Below are positions 19,653 through 29,377 of a stretch of 64,000 nt of DNA, piece by piece. Source of the DNA: CAWBFD01 sp963788115 (GTDB lineage Bacteria; Actinomycetota; Thermoleophilia; Solirubrobacterales; 70-9); contig CAWBFD010000004.1 in the NCBI GenBank assembly GCA_963788115.1, positions 1,984,001 through 2,048,000 of the forward strand. The letters are read 5' to 3'. The translations under genes and the position numbers were made by a program. Numbering within the stretch: position 1 is the stretch's first letter; each line of letters begins with the position of its first letter. Under the pieces are notes generated by a model that was not told where the DNA came from, ran no database searches, and saw only the letters and a program-made list of their open reading frames with translations.

Positions 19653-21229
19653 TCAGTTCGGCTGACGACGCGCACGGCGCCCGCGGCGGCGTCGACCTCG
19701 ATCACGTCGCCGTCGCGCACGCCGTCGAAGAGATCGGACACGCCGACGACGGCCGGCAGTTCGAGTTCGCGCGACAGGATCGCGGCGTGGCTCAGCAGCC
19801 CACCTTGCTGCGTCACGACCCCGGCGAGCAAGGGGAACACCGCGTTGAACGCAGTGGTGGTCGCGATCGACAGGAGGATGTCGCCATCGGCGAGCCGGTC
19901 GATCTCGTCGGGGTGCTGCACGATCCGCGCGGTGCCGACGGCAGAGCCTTTCCCGATACCGATCCCGTGCAGGGGCGCTTCGACGCGCGCCGGCATCACG
20001 CTCCACACCGCGTTGCGGATCGCGGCCAGCCGTGCGACGTTCGGCGGCAGCGCCGGGGACACGTCGACGGTATCCGCGCCCTTCAGGTGCAGCGGCGGAT
20101 CGATCCGACTCGATTCGTCGTAGGCCGCCCGCCGTTCGGCGAGCTCCTCCGGCGAGGGTCCCGCACCGGTCATCAGCGACCGCGCTTCGGCGACCTCGCA
20201 TTCGAACAGATCGTGCACCTCTGCGAGGCGGCCCGCGGCGACGAGTCGTCGTCCCATCTCGAGGCACGCGCGGCGGATGAGCCCGAGCGGCCAGTTCCAG
20301 CACACCCCGACGTCGTCGTCGCGCAACGCGTATGAGGCTCGAGCATCGGCCAACAACATGTCGAAGTGGAGGCGTTCCCGTTCGGGAATCTCGGCTCGTA
20401 CTTCGGGTGCCGGATCGATATGAGCCGCGCGTGGGGCTCGTGCTCTGACCGCGTTCACGACGGCGACGACGAGTTCCGGTCGTTCGCCGACGGTTGGTTC
20501 GAGCACGTCGTGACCGGCGAGTGGTCGCCATCCGTAGTCGTCGAGGTAGTCGTCGAGCGCGGCGGCCGCGGCTGGGCTCGCGGCCCGAATGCCGGTGACC
20601 GACGTCAACGGCGCGGTTGTGCCCGCTTCGTCGAGCGCGCCGGCGATGGCTCGAATGTGCGCGTCGACCGCCGCGCTCACCGGCGAGTTCCCGCCGAGCA
20701 ACTCGATGAGGCGCGCGGGATCGACGTCCCAATCGGCGGCCGCGTCGAACAGCATCGCCGCGGCGACGTCGAAGCCGGAGTGCTCGAAGTGGAGTGGCGC
20801 GAAGCGGAGGTAGTTGTCGATCGTGGCTTGGAAATGTTCGAGAAGCGCAGCGTCGTCGAGCGCGACGGGTTCAACGGCCTGCAACGCGCGATTCGCGGCG
20901 ACGACCAAGGGCCGTTCGTCATCGTGCCAGCGGCGACACTCGTCGCGCCACGGAGTCCCCGCCAGCGTCTCGGCCGCGGTCTTGTCGCGATCCGCGAGTT
21001 CGGCTTCGGTGAGCGGGATACCGGGGCCGTAGTAGATCCAGTGGTTCACTTCAGCCCACCGCGGCAGGCCGGTGGGCAGTCCGTACCGCGCGCCGCCGTC
21101 CTTCCAGCCGCGTGTCGCGTCCGGGAAGATCTCCGCGAACATGTGGCTCACCGGATACGGAAAGTGCTCTTTGACGAGCCACCAGTCGCCGGGACCGGGC
21201 GCCGTCCACGTGAGTTCGCGCTCGCTCAT
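19649..21229 (-). CDS. PEP-utilising-enzyme mobile-domain protein
   Basis: Intact, ~526 residues. The C-terminal 80 residues form the phosphohistidine swivelling domain: GDILLSIATTTAFNAVFPLLAGVV, then GGLLSHAAILSRELELPAVVGV with the phospho-accepting His, then DGDVIEVDAAAGAVRV. The N-terminal ~400 residues are helical and contain WLVKEHFPYPVSHMF, HSGFDVAAAML and YGWRPLAGHDVLEPT, as in uncharacterised relatives of rifampicin phosphotransferase and PEP synthase. No ATP-grasp domain is present, so it needs a separate partner or has lost catalysis. Start at 21229, or at an in-frame ATG at 21307 that overlaps the GNAT stop and adds 26 residues encoded by a duplicated segment. Confidence 0.78.
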   Translation of the reverse strand: MSERELTWTAPGPGDWWLVKEHFPYPVSHMFAEIFPDATRGWKDGGARYGLPTGLPRWAEVNHWIYYGPGIPLTEAELADRDKTAAETLAGTPWRDECRRWHDDERPLVVAANRALQAVEPVALDDAALLEHFQATIDNYLRFAPLHFEHSGFDVAAAMLFDAAADWDVDPARLIELLGGNSPVSAAVDAHIRAIAGALDEAGTTAPLTSVTGIRAASPAAAAALDDYLDDYGWRPLAGHDVLEPTVGERPELVVAVVNAVRARAPRAAHIDPAPEVRAEIPERERLHFDMLLADARASYALRDDDVGVCWNWPLGLIRRACLEMGRRLVAAGRLAEVHDLFECEVAEARSLMTGAGPSPEELAERRAAYDESSRIDPPLHLKGADTVDVSPALPPNVARLAAIRNAVWSVMPARVEAPLHGIGIGKGSAVGTARIVQHPDEIDRLADGDILLSIATTTAFNAVFPLLAGVVTQQGGLLSHAAILSRELELPAVVGVSDLFDGVRDGDVIEVDAAAGAVRVVSRTD

Positions 21230-21236
21230 GTCGTCC

Positions 21237-21278
21237 GCTCCTGGCGCCTGCGGCGCCGGGCCGCTCGGGCCCCGCTCG
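21237..21278. repeat. GC-rich REP-like element, copy 1
   Basis: About 42 bases beginning GCTCCTGGCGCCTGCGGCGC and ending CCGCTCGGGCCCCGCTCG. Contains GGCGCC-TGC-GGCGCC and a GGCC..GGCC palindrome. A near-copy in the same orientation is at 62711-62753. It lies inside a 78-base unit bounded by 17-base direct repeats (21219-21235 and 21297-21313). Confidence 0.6.
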
Positions 21279-21303
21279 CGCCGGTCGGCCGGCTCACGCT
21301 CGC

Positions 21304-21894
21304 TCATGTCGTCGGATCTGCGTCGCGCCACATGAACCAGAGATGCGGGCCGTCGGCGCGGATGTCGGTCTCGCCGGTGACCTCGAATCCGTGCTGGCGG
21401 TAGTACGCGACGTTCGCCGCAGTCTCCGTCTCGAGATACGTTGCCGCGCCCGTCTCGTCGATCACGTGGCGCAGGAGTGCGCCGCCGATGCCATGGCCCT
21501 GATGCTCGGGGTCGGTGCCGAGGACCGCGAGATACCAATGCGGCTCGTGCGGGTGCGCGGCCTCGATCGTCTTGAGCGCGGCTTGCCCTCGCCGCATCTT
21601 GGCGCCACTGCGGATCATGGCGCTTCCCATGCGCAGGTTGTGGCGCAGGCTCATGCGGCGGCGGTCGTGGCGCTGCCAGATGGCTGCGGCGTGTGTCCGA
21701 TCGTCGGTCAACACCGTCGCACCGGCTTCGATGTTCACCGAAACGAGCGTCCCGAACATGCGTGCAAGCCGGTGGCTGCGATCGGATTGGGGGTATATCC
21801 AACTCCACAACGGATCGCCTGCGAACGCACGCCCGAGCAGGTCGCCCAGTGCAGCGGCGTCGGCCGGTGTCGCGGCGCGCACGGTCGTGCTCAT
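21304..21894 (-). CDS. GNAT-family N-acetyltransferase
   Basis: Intact, 196 residues. Starts STTVRAATPADAAALGDLL, typical of GNAT proteins. The acetyl-CoA loop is GTDPEHQGHGIGGALLRHV (Q/RxxGxG/A), and the C-terminus is AATYLETETAANVAYYRQHGFEVTGE. The middle MRRGQAALKTIEAAHPHEPHWYLAVLG is typical of a widespread actinobacterial acetyltransferase group without known substrate. The TGA overlaps a possible ATG of the next gene (ATGA). Confidence 0.85.
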   Translation of the reverse strand: MSTTVRAATPADAAALGDLLGRAFAGDPLWSWIYPQSDRSHRLARMFGTLVSVNIEAGATVLTDDRTHAAAIWQRHDRRRMSLRHNLRMGSAMIRSGAKMRRGQAALKTIEAAHPHEPHWYLAVLGTDPEHQGHGIGGALLRHVIDETGAATYLETETAANVAYYRQHGFEVTGETDIRADGPHLWFMWRDADPTT

Positions 21895-21949
21895 GGGCGC
21901 AGACCCTAATGCGACCATGAGATTGATTCCGTCGACGAAGGAGTTCTGA

Positions 21950-22597
21950 ATGCCGAAGCTGCGCGTGCACAACCTTGCGATGTCGCTCGACGGATATGTC
22001 GCGGGGCCCGACCAGAGCATCGACAATGGGCTCGGTGTCGGCGGCGAGGACCTGCACACCTGGATCTTCGAGACGAACGGCTGGCGCCGAATGATCGGCG
22101 AGTCCGGCGGCGATGAAGGGATCGACAACGACTTCTTCGCGCGCGGGCAGTCGAACATCGGCGCAACGATCATGGGCCGCAACATGTTCGGCCCGATCCG
22201 AGGCGACTGGGGCGACGACGAGTGGAAGGGATGGTGGGGCCCGAAGCCGCCGTATCACCATCCCGTCTTCGTGCTGACGCATCATCCGCACGCGCCGATC
22301 CCGATGGACGGCGGCACGACGTTCAACTTCGTCACCGACGGGATCGACGCCGCGCTCGAGCAGGCTTTCGCGGCGGCGAATGGCGCCGATGTCCGCCTCG
22401 GCGGTGGCGCGTCCACCGTCCAGCAATATCTCCGCGCGGGACTGGTCGACGAACTGCACGTCCCCATCGCGCCGGTCCTGCTCGGCGGTGGTGAGCGGCT
22501 GTTCGAGAACCTCGACGGCACCCTCGATGCTTACGACGTCGAGTTCGTCGCGTCGCCCGCGGTGGCCCACTTCCGCTTGGTCAAGAAGACGTCGTGA
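21950..22597 (+). CDS. Dihydrofolate reductase-family (RibD C-terminal-like) protein
   Basis: Intact, 215 residues, ATG start with AAGGAG seven bases upstream. LRVHNLAMSLDGYVAGPDQS is the N-terminal NADPH-binding strand and loop; TIMGRNMFGPIRGDW, HHPVFVLTHHPHAPI, the glycine-rich VRLGGGASTVQQYLRAGLVDELHVPIAPVLLGGGERLFENL complete the RibD-C/YyaP-like fold. Such proteins are NADPH reductases of unknown substrate, usually not true DHFR. Divergent from the GNAT gene and four bases before the lipase gene. Confidence 0.85.
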   Translation: MPKLRVHNLAMSLDGYVAGPDQSIDNGLGVGGEDLHTWIFETNGWRRMIGESGGDEGIDNDFFARGQSNIGATIMGRNMFGPIRGDWGDDEWKGWWGPKPPYHHPVFVLTHHPHAPIPMDGGTTFNFVTDGIDAALEQAFAAANGADVRLGGGASTVQQYLRAGLVDELHVPIAPVLLGGGERLFENLDGTLDAYDVEFVASPAVAHFRLVKKTS

Positions 22598-22600
22598 GTC

Positions 22601-23767
22601 ATGCGGCTCGTCAGCGTGCTGTACGTCGCGCTGCTGGTCGGCGTGTCGTGTTCGGGTGACGACGACGAGAACGCGACGCCCGCGGCCGCAGCCACAACGA
22701 CGACGAGCACGACGCTGGTCGAGGAGATCACAACCGGCGCGCTCGTCTCTGCGGAACCGCTGAACGTGCCCGATGTGAACGGCGACGCGTGGCGCGTGAC
22801 GTACACGTCGCAACGTATCGACGGCGAGCCGGTCGAGGTCACCGGTTTGGTGGTGCGGCCGCGTCGTGATCCGCCGCCGGGCGGCTTCCCCGTGTTCGCG
22901 TGGGGACACGGGACCACCGGCGTCGCCGACGCGTGCGTGCAGATGAACTCGTTCGACGGCCATCTCGGGATCCCGGCATTGCAGCAGCGTCTCGACGCCG
23001 GGTATGTCGTCGCCGCCACCGACTACGAAGGCATCGGTGGTCCCGGGACGCACCCGTACATGGTCGCCGAGAGCGAAGCGCGCAGCCTGTTCGACATCGT
23101 GCGCGCGCTGCCGGCGATCCAGGGCGTCGACGCGTCGCCGCGCACCGTGCTCGCGGGCTTCTCACAGGGCGGGCATGCGGTGCTCGCGGCCGCGGCACGA
23201 CGTGCGGAGCTCGCGCCCGATCTCGACATCGTCGGTGTCGTGGCGCTGGCGTCGGCGAGCGACCTCGCAAGGTCGGTACCCGCGATGTTCTCGCGCCGCG
23301 AGCTCGCCGGGTTCGGGATGATGATTGCCGTCGGGTGGGCGGACACGTATCCCGACCTCGAACTCACCGATGTCGTCGCGCCGGATGGGATGGCCGCGGC
23401 CGAAGCCGCGCGCACCGACAAGTGCCTGGGTGAGCTGGAGCCGTTCCTCGGCGACGCGCGTGTCGACGACCTCTGGGTGACGTCGCCGGCGCGTCTCGAA
23501 CCGTGGGCGGCGCGCATCGCCGAGAACGACCTTGACGCCGAGCCGATCGACCTCCCGGTGTTCGTCGCAGGCGGCGGGCGCGACATCCTCGTCGTGCCGA
23601 CGCTCGTCGACGGACTCGTCGATCAACTGTGTGGTGCCGGGCTCGACGTCGAGGACCGGCGCTATCCCGATGCCGGGCACGGGGCCACGGTCGACGACTC
23701 GGTCGCCGACGTGCACGCGTGGATCGCGGCCCGGCTGGCGGGCGAGCCCGCGCCCTCTTCGTGCTGA
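22601..23767 (+). CDS. Secreted lipoprotein lipase/esterase (secretory lipase-like)
   Basis: Intact, 388 residues. The N-terminus LVSVLYVALLVGVSCSGDDDE is a lipoprotein signal with lipobox Cys, then a Thr-rich tether (AAATTTTSTTLVEE). The catalytic domain has FAWGHGTTGVAD (oxyanion region), AATDYEGIGGPGTHPYM, nucleophile motif LAGFSQGGHAVLAAA, an Asp in GGGRDILVVP and the His in DAGHGATV. It resembles LIP-type secretory lipases and would act on the outer face of the membrane. The stop is 31 bases before the dinB start, so the LexA site lies between them. Confidence 0.83.
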   Translation: MRLVSVLYVALLVGVSCSGDDDENATPAAAATTTTSTTLVEEITTGALVSAEPLNVPDVNGDAWRVTYTSQRIDGEPVEVTGLVVRPRRDPPPGGFPVFAWGHGTTGVADACVQMNSFDGHLGIPALQQRLDAGYVVAATDYEGIGGPGTHPYMVAESEARSLFDIVRALPAIQGVDASPRTVLAGFSQGGHAVLAAAARRAELAPDLDIVGVVALASASDLARSVPAMFSRRELAGFGMMIAVGWADTYPDLELTDVVAPDGMAAAEAARTDKCLGELEPFLGDARVDDLWVTSPARLEPWAARIAENDLDAEPIDLPVFVAGGGRDILVVPTLVDGLVDQLCGAGLDVEDRRYPDAGHGATVDDSVADVHAWIAARLAGEPAPSSC

Positions 23768-23791
23768 GGTTGCGTCTGCTCGGCGGAGGGG

Positions 23792-23805
23792 CGAACATAT
23801 GTTCG
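23792..23805. promoter_or_regulatory. Predicted LexA (SOS) box overlapping the dinB start codon
   Basis: CGAACATATGTTCG is a perfect 14-base palindrome matching the actinobacterial SOS core CGAACN4GTTCG. The ATG of dinB (23799-23801) lies inside the right half, so bound LexA would cover the start region, and the transcript would be leaderless or start just upstream. Confidence 0.75.
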
Positions 23806-24992
23806 TGTCCGAGGCGAACATCCTGCACGCCGATCTCGATGCCTTCTTCGCATCGGTCGAGCAGCGGGACGATCCGCGCTTGCGCGGGCGGCCGGTGATC
23901 GTCGGCGGCGGCGTGGTGATGTGCGCGAGCTACGAGGCGCGGGCGTGTGGCGTGCGCAGTGCCATGGGCGGCGGACTGGCACGACGGTTGTGCCCGCACG
24001 CGATCGTCGTTTCGCCCCGTATCCGCGCGTACGAGGAAGCGAGCCGGGCCGTCTTCGACGTGTTCGAGGACACGACTCCGCTCGTCGAAGGCATCTCCGT
24101 CGACGAAGCGTTCCTCGACGTCGGCGGGTTGCGGAAGGTGTCGGGTTCGCCGGTGGAGATCGCGCGCAAGTTGCGCCGCGTGGTTCGGGAACGGGTCGGA
24201 CTCGCGATCACGGTCGGCGTCGCTCGCACCAAGTTCCTGGCCAAGGTCGCAAGCGCGATCGGCAAGCCCGACGGGCTGGTCGTCGTGCAGCCCGCGGGTG
24301 AGCTCGACTTCCTGCACCCGCTGCCGATCCACCGGCTCTGGGGCGTCGGGCCGAAGACCGCGGAGAAGTTGAACGCGCGGGGGATCGACACGGTCGGCGA
24401 GGTCGCAGCGTTGCCCGAAGCTGTGCTGGTGTCGATGGTGGGAAAGGCTTCGGGACGGCACTTGCACGCGCTGGCGCACAATCGCGACCCGCGTCCGGTG
24501 CAGGTCGGCCGGCGGCGCGGCTCGATCGGGTCTCAGTGCGCGCTCGGTCGTTCGCGGCGATCTGCTCAGGAGATCGACACGATCGCGGTCGGGATCGTCG
24601 ACCGTGTGACGCGCCGCATGCGCGACGCGCGCCGCATCGGGCGCACGGTGACGGTGCGCCTGCGCTTCGACGACTTCACGCGGGCGTCGCGGTCGCACAC
24701 GCTGGAGCGGGCGACGGCGCACACGCCGACGATCCTCGCGACCGTTCGGGCGTTGCTCGCAGCCGACGCGGAGTTGATCGAGGCGAAGGGGCTCACGCTC
24801 GTTGGCGTCGCCGTCGGCAATCTGGTCGTGGTCCCTCCGGTCCAGCTCGCGCTGGAGTTCGACCGTCAGGCCGGCGCCGCGCTCGACACCGCACTCGACG
24901 ACGTGCGCGCGAAGTTCGGCACCAAGGCCGTAACCCGCGCGGTGCTCCTCGGCCGCGACACCGGCCCCTCGGTGCCGCTGCTCCCCGACTGA
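23799..24992 (+). CDS. dinB: DNA polymerase IV (Y family)
   Basis: Intact, 397 residues. Translesion polymerase. N-terminal catalytic motif ILHADLDAFFASVEQ (first metal Asp), PVIVGGGVVMCASYEARACGVRSAMGG (fingers), SVDEAFLDV (second carboxylates), TVGVARTKFLAKVAS, the helix-hairpin-helix thumb LWGVGPKTAEKLNARGIDTVGEVAAL, and the little-finger domain with GRTVTVRLRFDDFTRASRSHTL. No obvious C-terminal beta-clamp pentapeptide is seen. A palindromic LexA box overlaps the start codon, so damage induction is likely. A strong hairpin follows the stop. Confidence 0.93.
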   Translation: MFVSEANILHADLDAFFASVEQRDDPRLRGRPVIVGGGVVMCASYEARACGVRSAMGGGLARRLCPHAIVVSPRIRAYEEASRAVFDVFEDTTPLVEGISVDEAFLDVGGLRKVSGSPVEIARKLRRVVRERVGLAITVGVARTKFLAKVASAIGKPDGLVVVQPAGELDFLHPLPIHRLWGVGPKTAEKLNARGIDTVGEVAALPEAVLVSMVGKASGRHLHALAHNRDPRPVQVGRRRGSIGSQCALGRSRRSAQEIDTIAVGIVDRVTRRMRDARRIGRTVTVRLRFDDFTRASRSHTLERATAHTPTILATVRALLAADAELIEAKGLTLVGVAVGNLVVVPPVQLALEFDRQAGAALDTALDDVRAKFGTKAVTRAVLLGRDTGPSVPLLPD

Positions 24993-24999
24993 CGCAGCG

Positions 25000-25040
25000 T
25001 TTGGTCGTGGCACTCCGGAATCCGGAGTCGCACGACCAAA
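25000..25040. terminator. Long hairpin after dinB, likely terminator
   Basis: Arms 25000-25019 and 25021-25040 (TTTGGTCGTG..ACTCCGGA and its complement) pair over 18 of 20 positions, with a GC/CG mismatch pair in the middle. There is no long T-run, so termination would rely on the stem itself. Confidence 0.55.
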
Positions 25041-25112
25041 CACTCAGGAGAGCATCCGTCGAAATACGCTGCGACGACAGCCTCGTGCGCTGACATCCGG
25101 GAGATCGCACCG

Positions 25113-25787
25113 ATGGCCACCTATGTCCTGATCCATGGAGCCGGGGGCGACTCTTGGTACTGGCACCGCGTCGTGCCGCTGCTCGAGGAACTCGGACACG
25201 ATGTCGTCGCGCCCGATCTACCGAGCGACGACGATGCGGCCGGTTTCACCGAGTACGCCGATGCCGTCGTCGAGGCAATCGGCGACCGGCGCGACCTCGT
25301 GGTCGTCGCGCAGTCGATGGGCAGCTTCACGGGCGTGCTGGTGTGCGAGCGCTTACCGGTCGACGAACTGATCTTCGTCGCCGCCATGGTGCCCCGTGTC
25401 GGCGAGACCGGCGGCGAGTGGTGGGTCAACACGGGCTGGGTCGAACAGCGCGGCGACCAGGAGATGGACGTGGTGCGGGACTTCTTCCACGACGTACCAC
25501 CTGACGTCACAGCGGAAGCGATGGCGAGAGGGGAGCGCGCGCAGTCAGGCACGCCGTTCGAGCAGCCCTACCCGTTGAATGCATGGCCCGACGTGAAGAC
25601 CCGCTTCATCCTCTGCCGCGACGACCGCTTCTTCCCCGCCGACTTCCAACGCCGTGTCGTCAAGGAACGTCTTGGAATCACGCCCGAAGAAATGGAAGGC
25701 GGCCACCTCCCCGCGCTCGCGCACCCGACCGAACTGGTCGAGCGCCTCACACGACGAAGTACTTCGCCTCCGGATGGGGGACGATGA
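25113..25787 (+). CDS. Alpha/beta hydrolase (EstA/salicylate-esterase-like)
   Basis: Intact to its stop, 224 residues. It has TYVLIHGAGGDSWYWHRVVPLLEELGHDVVAPDLP, the nucleophile in VVVAQSMGSFTG, FVAAMVPRVGETGGEWW, the acid region FILCRDDRFFPADFQRRV and the His in MEGGHLPALAHPTELVERL. This is the compact alpha/beta hydrolase family typified by plant methyl esterases and many bacterial homologues. Its last ~40 bases overlap the 3' end of the convergent metH, so the final residues (RSTSPPDGGR) may reflect a frame error. Confidence 0.78.
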   Translation: MATYVLIHGAGGDSWYWHRVVPLLEELGHDVVAPDLPSDDDAAGFTEYADAVVEAIGDRRDLVVVAQSMGSFTGVLVCERLPVDELIFVAAMVPRVGETGGEWWVNTGWVEQRGDQEMDVVRDFFHDVPPDVTAEAMARGERAQSGTPFEQPYPLNAWPDVKTRFILCRDDRFFPADFQRRVVKERLGITPEEMEGGHLPALAHPTELVERLTRRSTSPPDGGR

Positions 25788-28700
25788 TGGCGCTCGTCGA
25801 CTGCTCGGGCACCAAGTGGCACTCCTCGGTGAGTGACACGCCGATGCGGTCGATCTCGAGCAACTCCGCGAGCTTCGACTGCTCTTCGAGGTCGGGGCAC
25901 GCGGGGTAGCCCCACGAGTAGCGCGACCCGCGGTACTGCTGGCGGAAGAGACCGGCGAGCGTCGGGCCGTCTTCGGCGGCGTACCCCCACTCCTCGCGAA
26001 TGCGCCGGTGCCACAACTCCGCGAGCGCTTCGGTCATCTCCACCGAGAGGCCGTGCAGCAACAGGTAGTCCTGGTACTGGTCGGCTGCGAACAGTTCCTT
26101 CTCGCGCTCACTCGCCCGCTGCGCCGACCGTGACGACGTGGAAGCCGGCGTAGTCGGCGTCGCCCGACGCGGTGGAACGGAAGAAGTCGCTGATGCAGTG
26201 GAACGGTTCCTGGCGCTGCCGCGGGAATTCGAACCGCAGCCACTCCTGCGAGCGGGTGTCGTCCTTCCACACGACCAGCGAGTCGCCTTCGGAGTTCACC
26301 GGGAAGTAGCCCCACACCACGCTCGGCACGAGCAGGCCCTCTTGCTTCGCAGTGTCGAGCCGTTCCCGCAGGATCGGTCGGATGCGTTCCTTGAAGGCCT
26401 CATCGTTCTCGGTCTTGGTCTTGTCGGGCCGGAACTGCCACTGGTTGCGGAACAGCGCGGTCTCGTTCACGTACGCGACGATCTCGTCGAGCGAGATGCC
26501 TTTGGCGACACGCGACCCCACGAACGGCGGCGTGAACACGGACACGTCCTCGGCCACCGTCGGAACGCGCAGGAATCTCGACGTCGGGAACCGGCGCGCT
26601 CGCTCTTGCGCGGCGGCAGCTTGCGGCCGCCTTCCTCGCGCCCGAACGCGGGATCGAGTGAGCCGGTGCGCTTGCCCTCCATCAGCGTGTCCATCGTGCG
26701 CAAGCCCTCGAACGCGTCCTTGCCGTAGAACACGCGGCCGTCGTAGGTCTTGCGCAGGTCGACCTCGACGTAGGTACGCGTCAATGCCGCGCCGCCGAGC
26801 AGCACCGGAACCGTGTCGGCAAGACCGCGTTCGTTCAACTCCTCGAGGTTCTCGCGCATGATGAGCGTGCTCTTCACGAGCAGACCGCTCATGCCGATCG
26901 CGTCGGCTTCGACCTCCAAGCGCCTTGTCGATCATCTCGGAGATCGTGATCTTGATCCCGAGGTTGTAGACCATGTAGCCGTTGTTGGTCAGGATGATGT
27001 CGACGAGGTTCTTACCGATGTCGTGTACGTCGCCCTTCACCGTGGCGAGCACGACCTTGCCCTTGCCGCCGCTGTCGGCCTTCTCCATGTGCGGCTCGAG
27101 GTAGGCGACCGAGTTCTTCATCGTCTCGGCCGACTGCAACACGAACGGAAGCTGCATTTCGCCCCGGCCGAACAGGTCGCCGACCACCTTCATGCCGTCG
27201 AGCAGCACGTCGTTGATGATCGAGAGCGCGGCGCGCGACTGCAGCTGTTCCTCGAGGTCGGCTTCGAGGCCGTCGCGGTCGCCGTCGATGATGCGGTGTT
27301 TCAACCGTTCTTCCACGGGCCAGCCCGAACGATCCTCGCGCTCGACTGCGGAGGCTTCGACGCCTTCGAACAGCGCCATGAACTCGGTGAGCGGGTCGTA
27401 GACCTTGTCTCCGCGTCCGCTCCTCCGGTCGTCGCTCGAGCGTCGTAGACAGCGCGACCTCGCGCTGGCGGTCGTCGATCTTGTGCATGGGCATGATGCG
27501 CGCGGCGTGCACGATCGCGGCGTCGAGGCCGGCCTCGCGGCACTCGTGCAGGAACACGCTGTTGAGCACGTGCCGGGCCGCGGGCTTCAAGCCGAACGAC
27601 ACGTTCGACAAGCCCAGGATCGTCGACGCACCCGGCAGTTCGGTCTTGATGCGCCGGATCGCCTCGATGGTTTCCATGGCGTCGCGGCGAAGGTCGTCGT
27701 CGCCCGTGGACAGCGGGAACGTGAGCGGGTCGAAGATCAGGTCGGTCGGGTCGATGCCGTAGCGCTGCGTCGCGATGTCGTAGACGCGGCGGGCGACGCG
27801 CAGCTTCCAGTCGGCGTCACGGGCCTGACCCTCTTCGTCGATCGTGAGGCAGATCACCGCCGCGCCGTACTCGCGTGCGAGCTTGAACACGCGGTCCATC
27901 CGCTTGCCCTCGGCCTCGCCCTCTTCGAGGTTGGCGGAGTTGAGGATCGCCTTGCCGCCGTGGTGCTGGAGACCGGCCTCGACGACGGGCGGCTCGGTCG
28001 AGTCGAACACGAGCGGGAGGCTCGCCTGGGTGGCGAAGCGCCCCGCGATCTCGTCCATGTCGACGGTGCCGTCGCGCCCGACATAGTCGACGCACACGTC
28101 GAGCACGTGCGCGCCTTCCTTCACTTGCTCCCGGGCCATGACCACGCAGGTGTCCCAGTCGGCTTCGAGCATCGCTTCGCGGAACTTCTTCGAGCCGTTG
28201 GCGTTCGTCCGCTCGCCGACCGCGAGGTACGCGAGCTCCTGGTGGAACGGGACGTGCGAGTAGATCGACGAGCAGCCCGGCTCGAACTCGGGCGCGCGCA
28301 CGACGGGCGCACGCGCACCGAGCCGTTCGGTCACCGCGTTGAGGTGCGCGGGTGTGGTGCCGCAGCAGCCGCCGACGATGTTCAGGCCGAAATCGGTGAC
28401 GAACCGCTCGTGCGCGTCGGCGAGCCCCGGCGGCGTGAGGTCGTAGTGGGTGTGGCCGTCGACGACCGACGGCAAGCCCGCGTTCGGCAGGCACGACAGG
28501 AACGTGCGCGCGTTCTGGGCGAGGTAGCGCAGGTGCTCGGTCATCTCGGCCGGGCCCGTCGCGCAGTTCATGCCGATCACGTCGACCTGCATCGCTTCGA
28601 GTGCGGTGAGCGCGGCTCCGATCTCGGTGCCGACGAGCATGCGGCCGGTCGTCTCGACGGTCACCTGCACCATGATCGGCAGCAGCACGCCTGCCGCGCG

Positions 28701-29268
28701 CATCGCCCGTCGCGCGCCGTTGATCGCGGACTTCGCCTGGAGCAGGTCGTAGACGGTCTCGACGAGCAGCACGTCGACGCCGCCGGCGAGCAAGCCCTCG
28801 ACCTGGGCTTGATAGTCGTCGCGCAACACGTCGTAACGAATGTGACCGAGCGACGGGAGCTTCGTGCCGGGACCGATCGAGCCGATCACGTAGCGCGGCT
28901 GGTCGGGCGTCGAGCAGTCGGCCGCGACCTCGCGGGCGATGCGCGCCGCCTGCTCGTTGATCTCGAACGTCTTTTCCGGAATCTGGTACTCGTTGAGCAC
29001 GAGCGGGAAGGCGCCGAACGTCGCGGTCTCCACCGCGTCGACCCCCGCCGTCGAAGTACTCGGCGTGCATCTGGGCCACGAGGTCGGGCCGAGTGAGCAC
29101 GAGCATCTCGTTGCAGCCCTCGAGGGCGGGCCCGCCGAAGTCGTCGGGGCCGAGATCGTGGCCCTGCATCCACGTGCCGAACGCACCATCGAAGACGAGG
29201 ACACGTTCCCGGAGCGCGTCGAGGAAGGGGTGACTGCGCGCCGCTGCTGACGGGCGCCGCGGTGCCAC
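25747..29268 (-). CDS. metH: Cobalamin-dependent methionine synthase MetH, frameshifted
   Basis: 3522 bases, ~1170 residues, the full four-module enzyme that methylates homocysteine with methyltetrahydrofolate. Order: homocysteine-binding barrel (LVFDGAFGTWMQ; zinc Cys in GMNCATGP and GGCCGTTPAHL), folate-binding domain (VGERTNANGSKKFREAM, LDVCVDYVGRDG, GLSNVSFGL), B12-binding cap and Rossmann domain (KGDVHDIGKNLVDIIL with the DxHxxG His), and the AdoMet activation domain (SVVWGYFPVNSEGDSL, near-terminal SWGYPACPDLEEQSKL). Frame switches at about 29045, 27425, 26930, 26580 and 26110. Start GTG 29268. The ~110-base gap upstream shows no cobalamin riboswitch that I can see. Confidence 0.93.
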
Positions 29269-29377
29269 GGGGATCGGTCATCGGAGCCAGGCTACGCGAC
29301 GGCACCGGGAATCTCGTTGCTCGGAATCGCGTAAACTCACCGCCCGGCCTCGACGCCCAGGCCCGTAAGCTCCGCCC

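Noticed and set aside
21304..23053. Long minus-strand frame upstream of the PEP-mobile protein
   Set aside because: It is antisense to the well-supported DHFR-like and lipase genes and has shadow composition.
29269..29377. Cobalamin riboswitch upstream of metH
   Set aside because: The gap is only ~110 bases and I found no B12-box-like conserved core.
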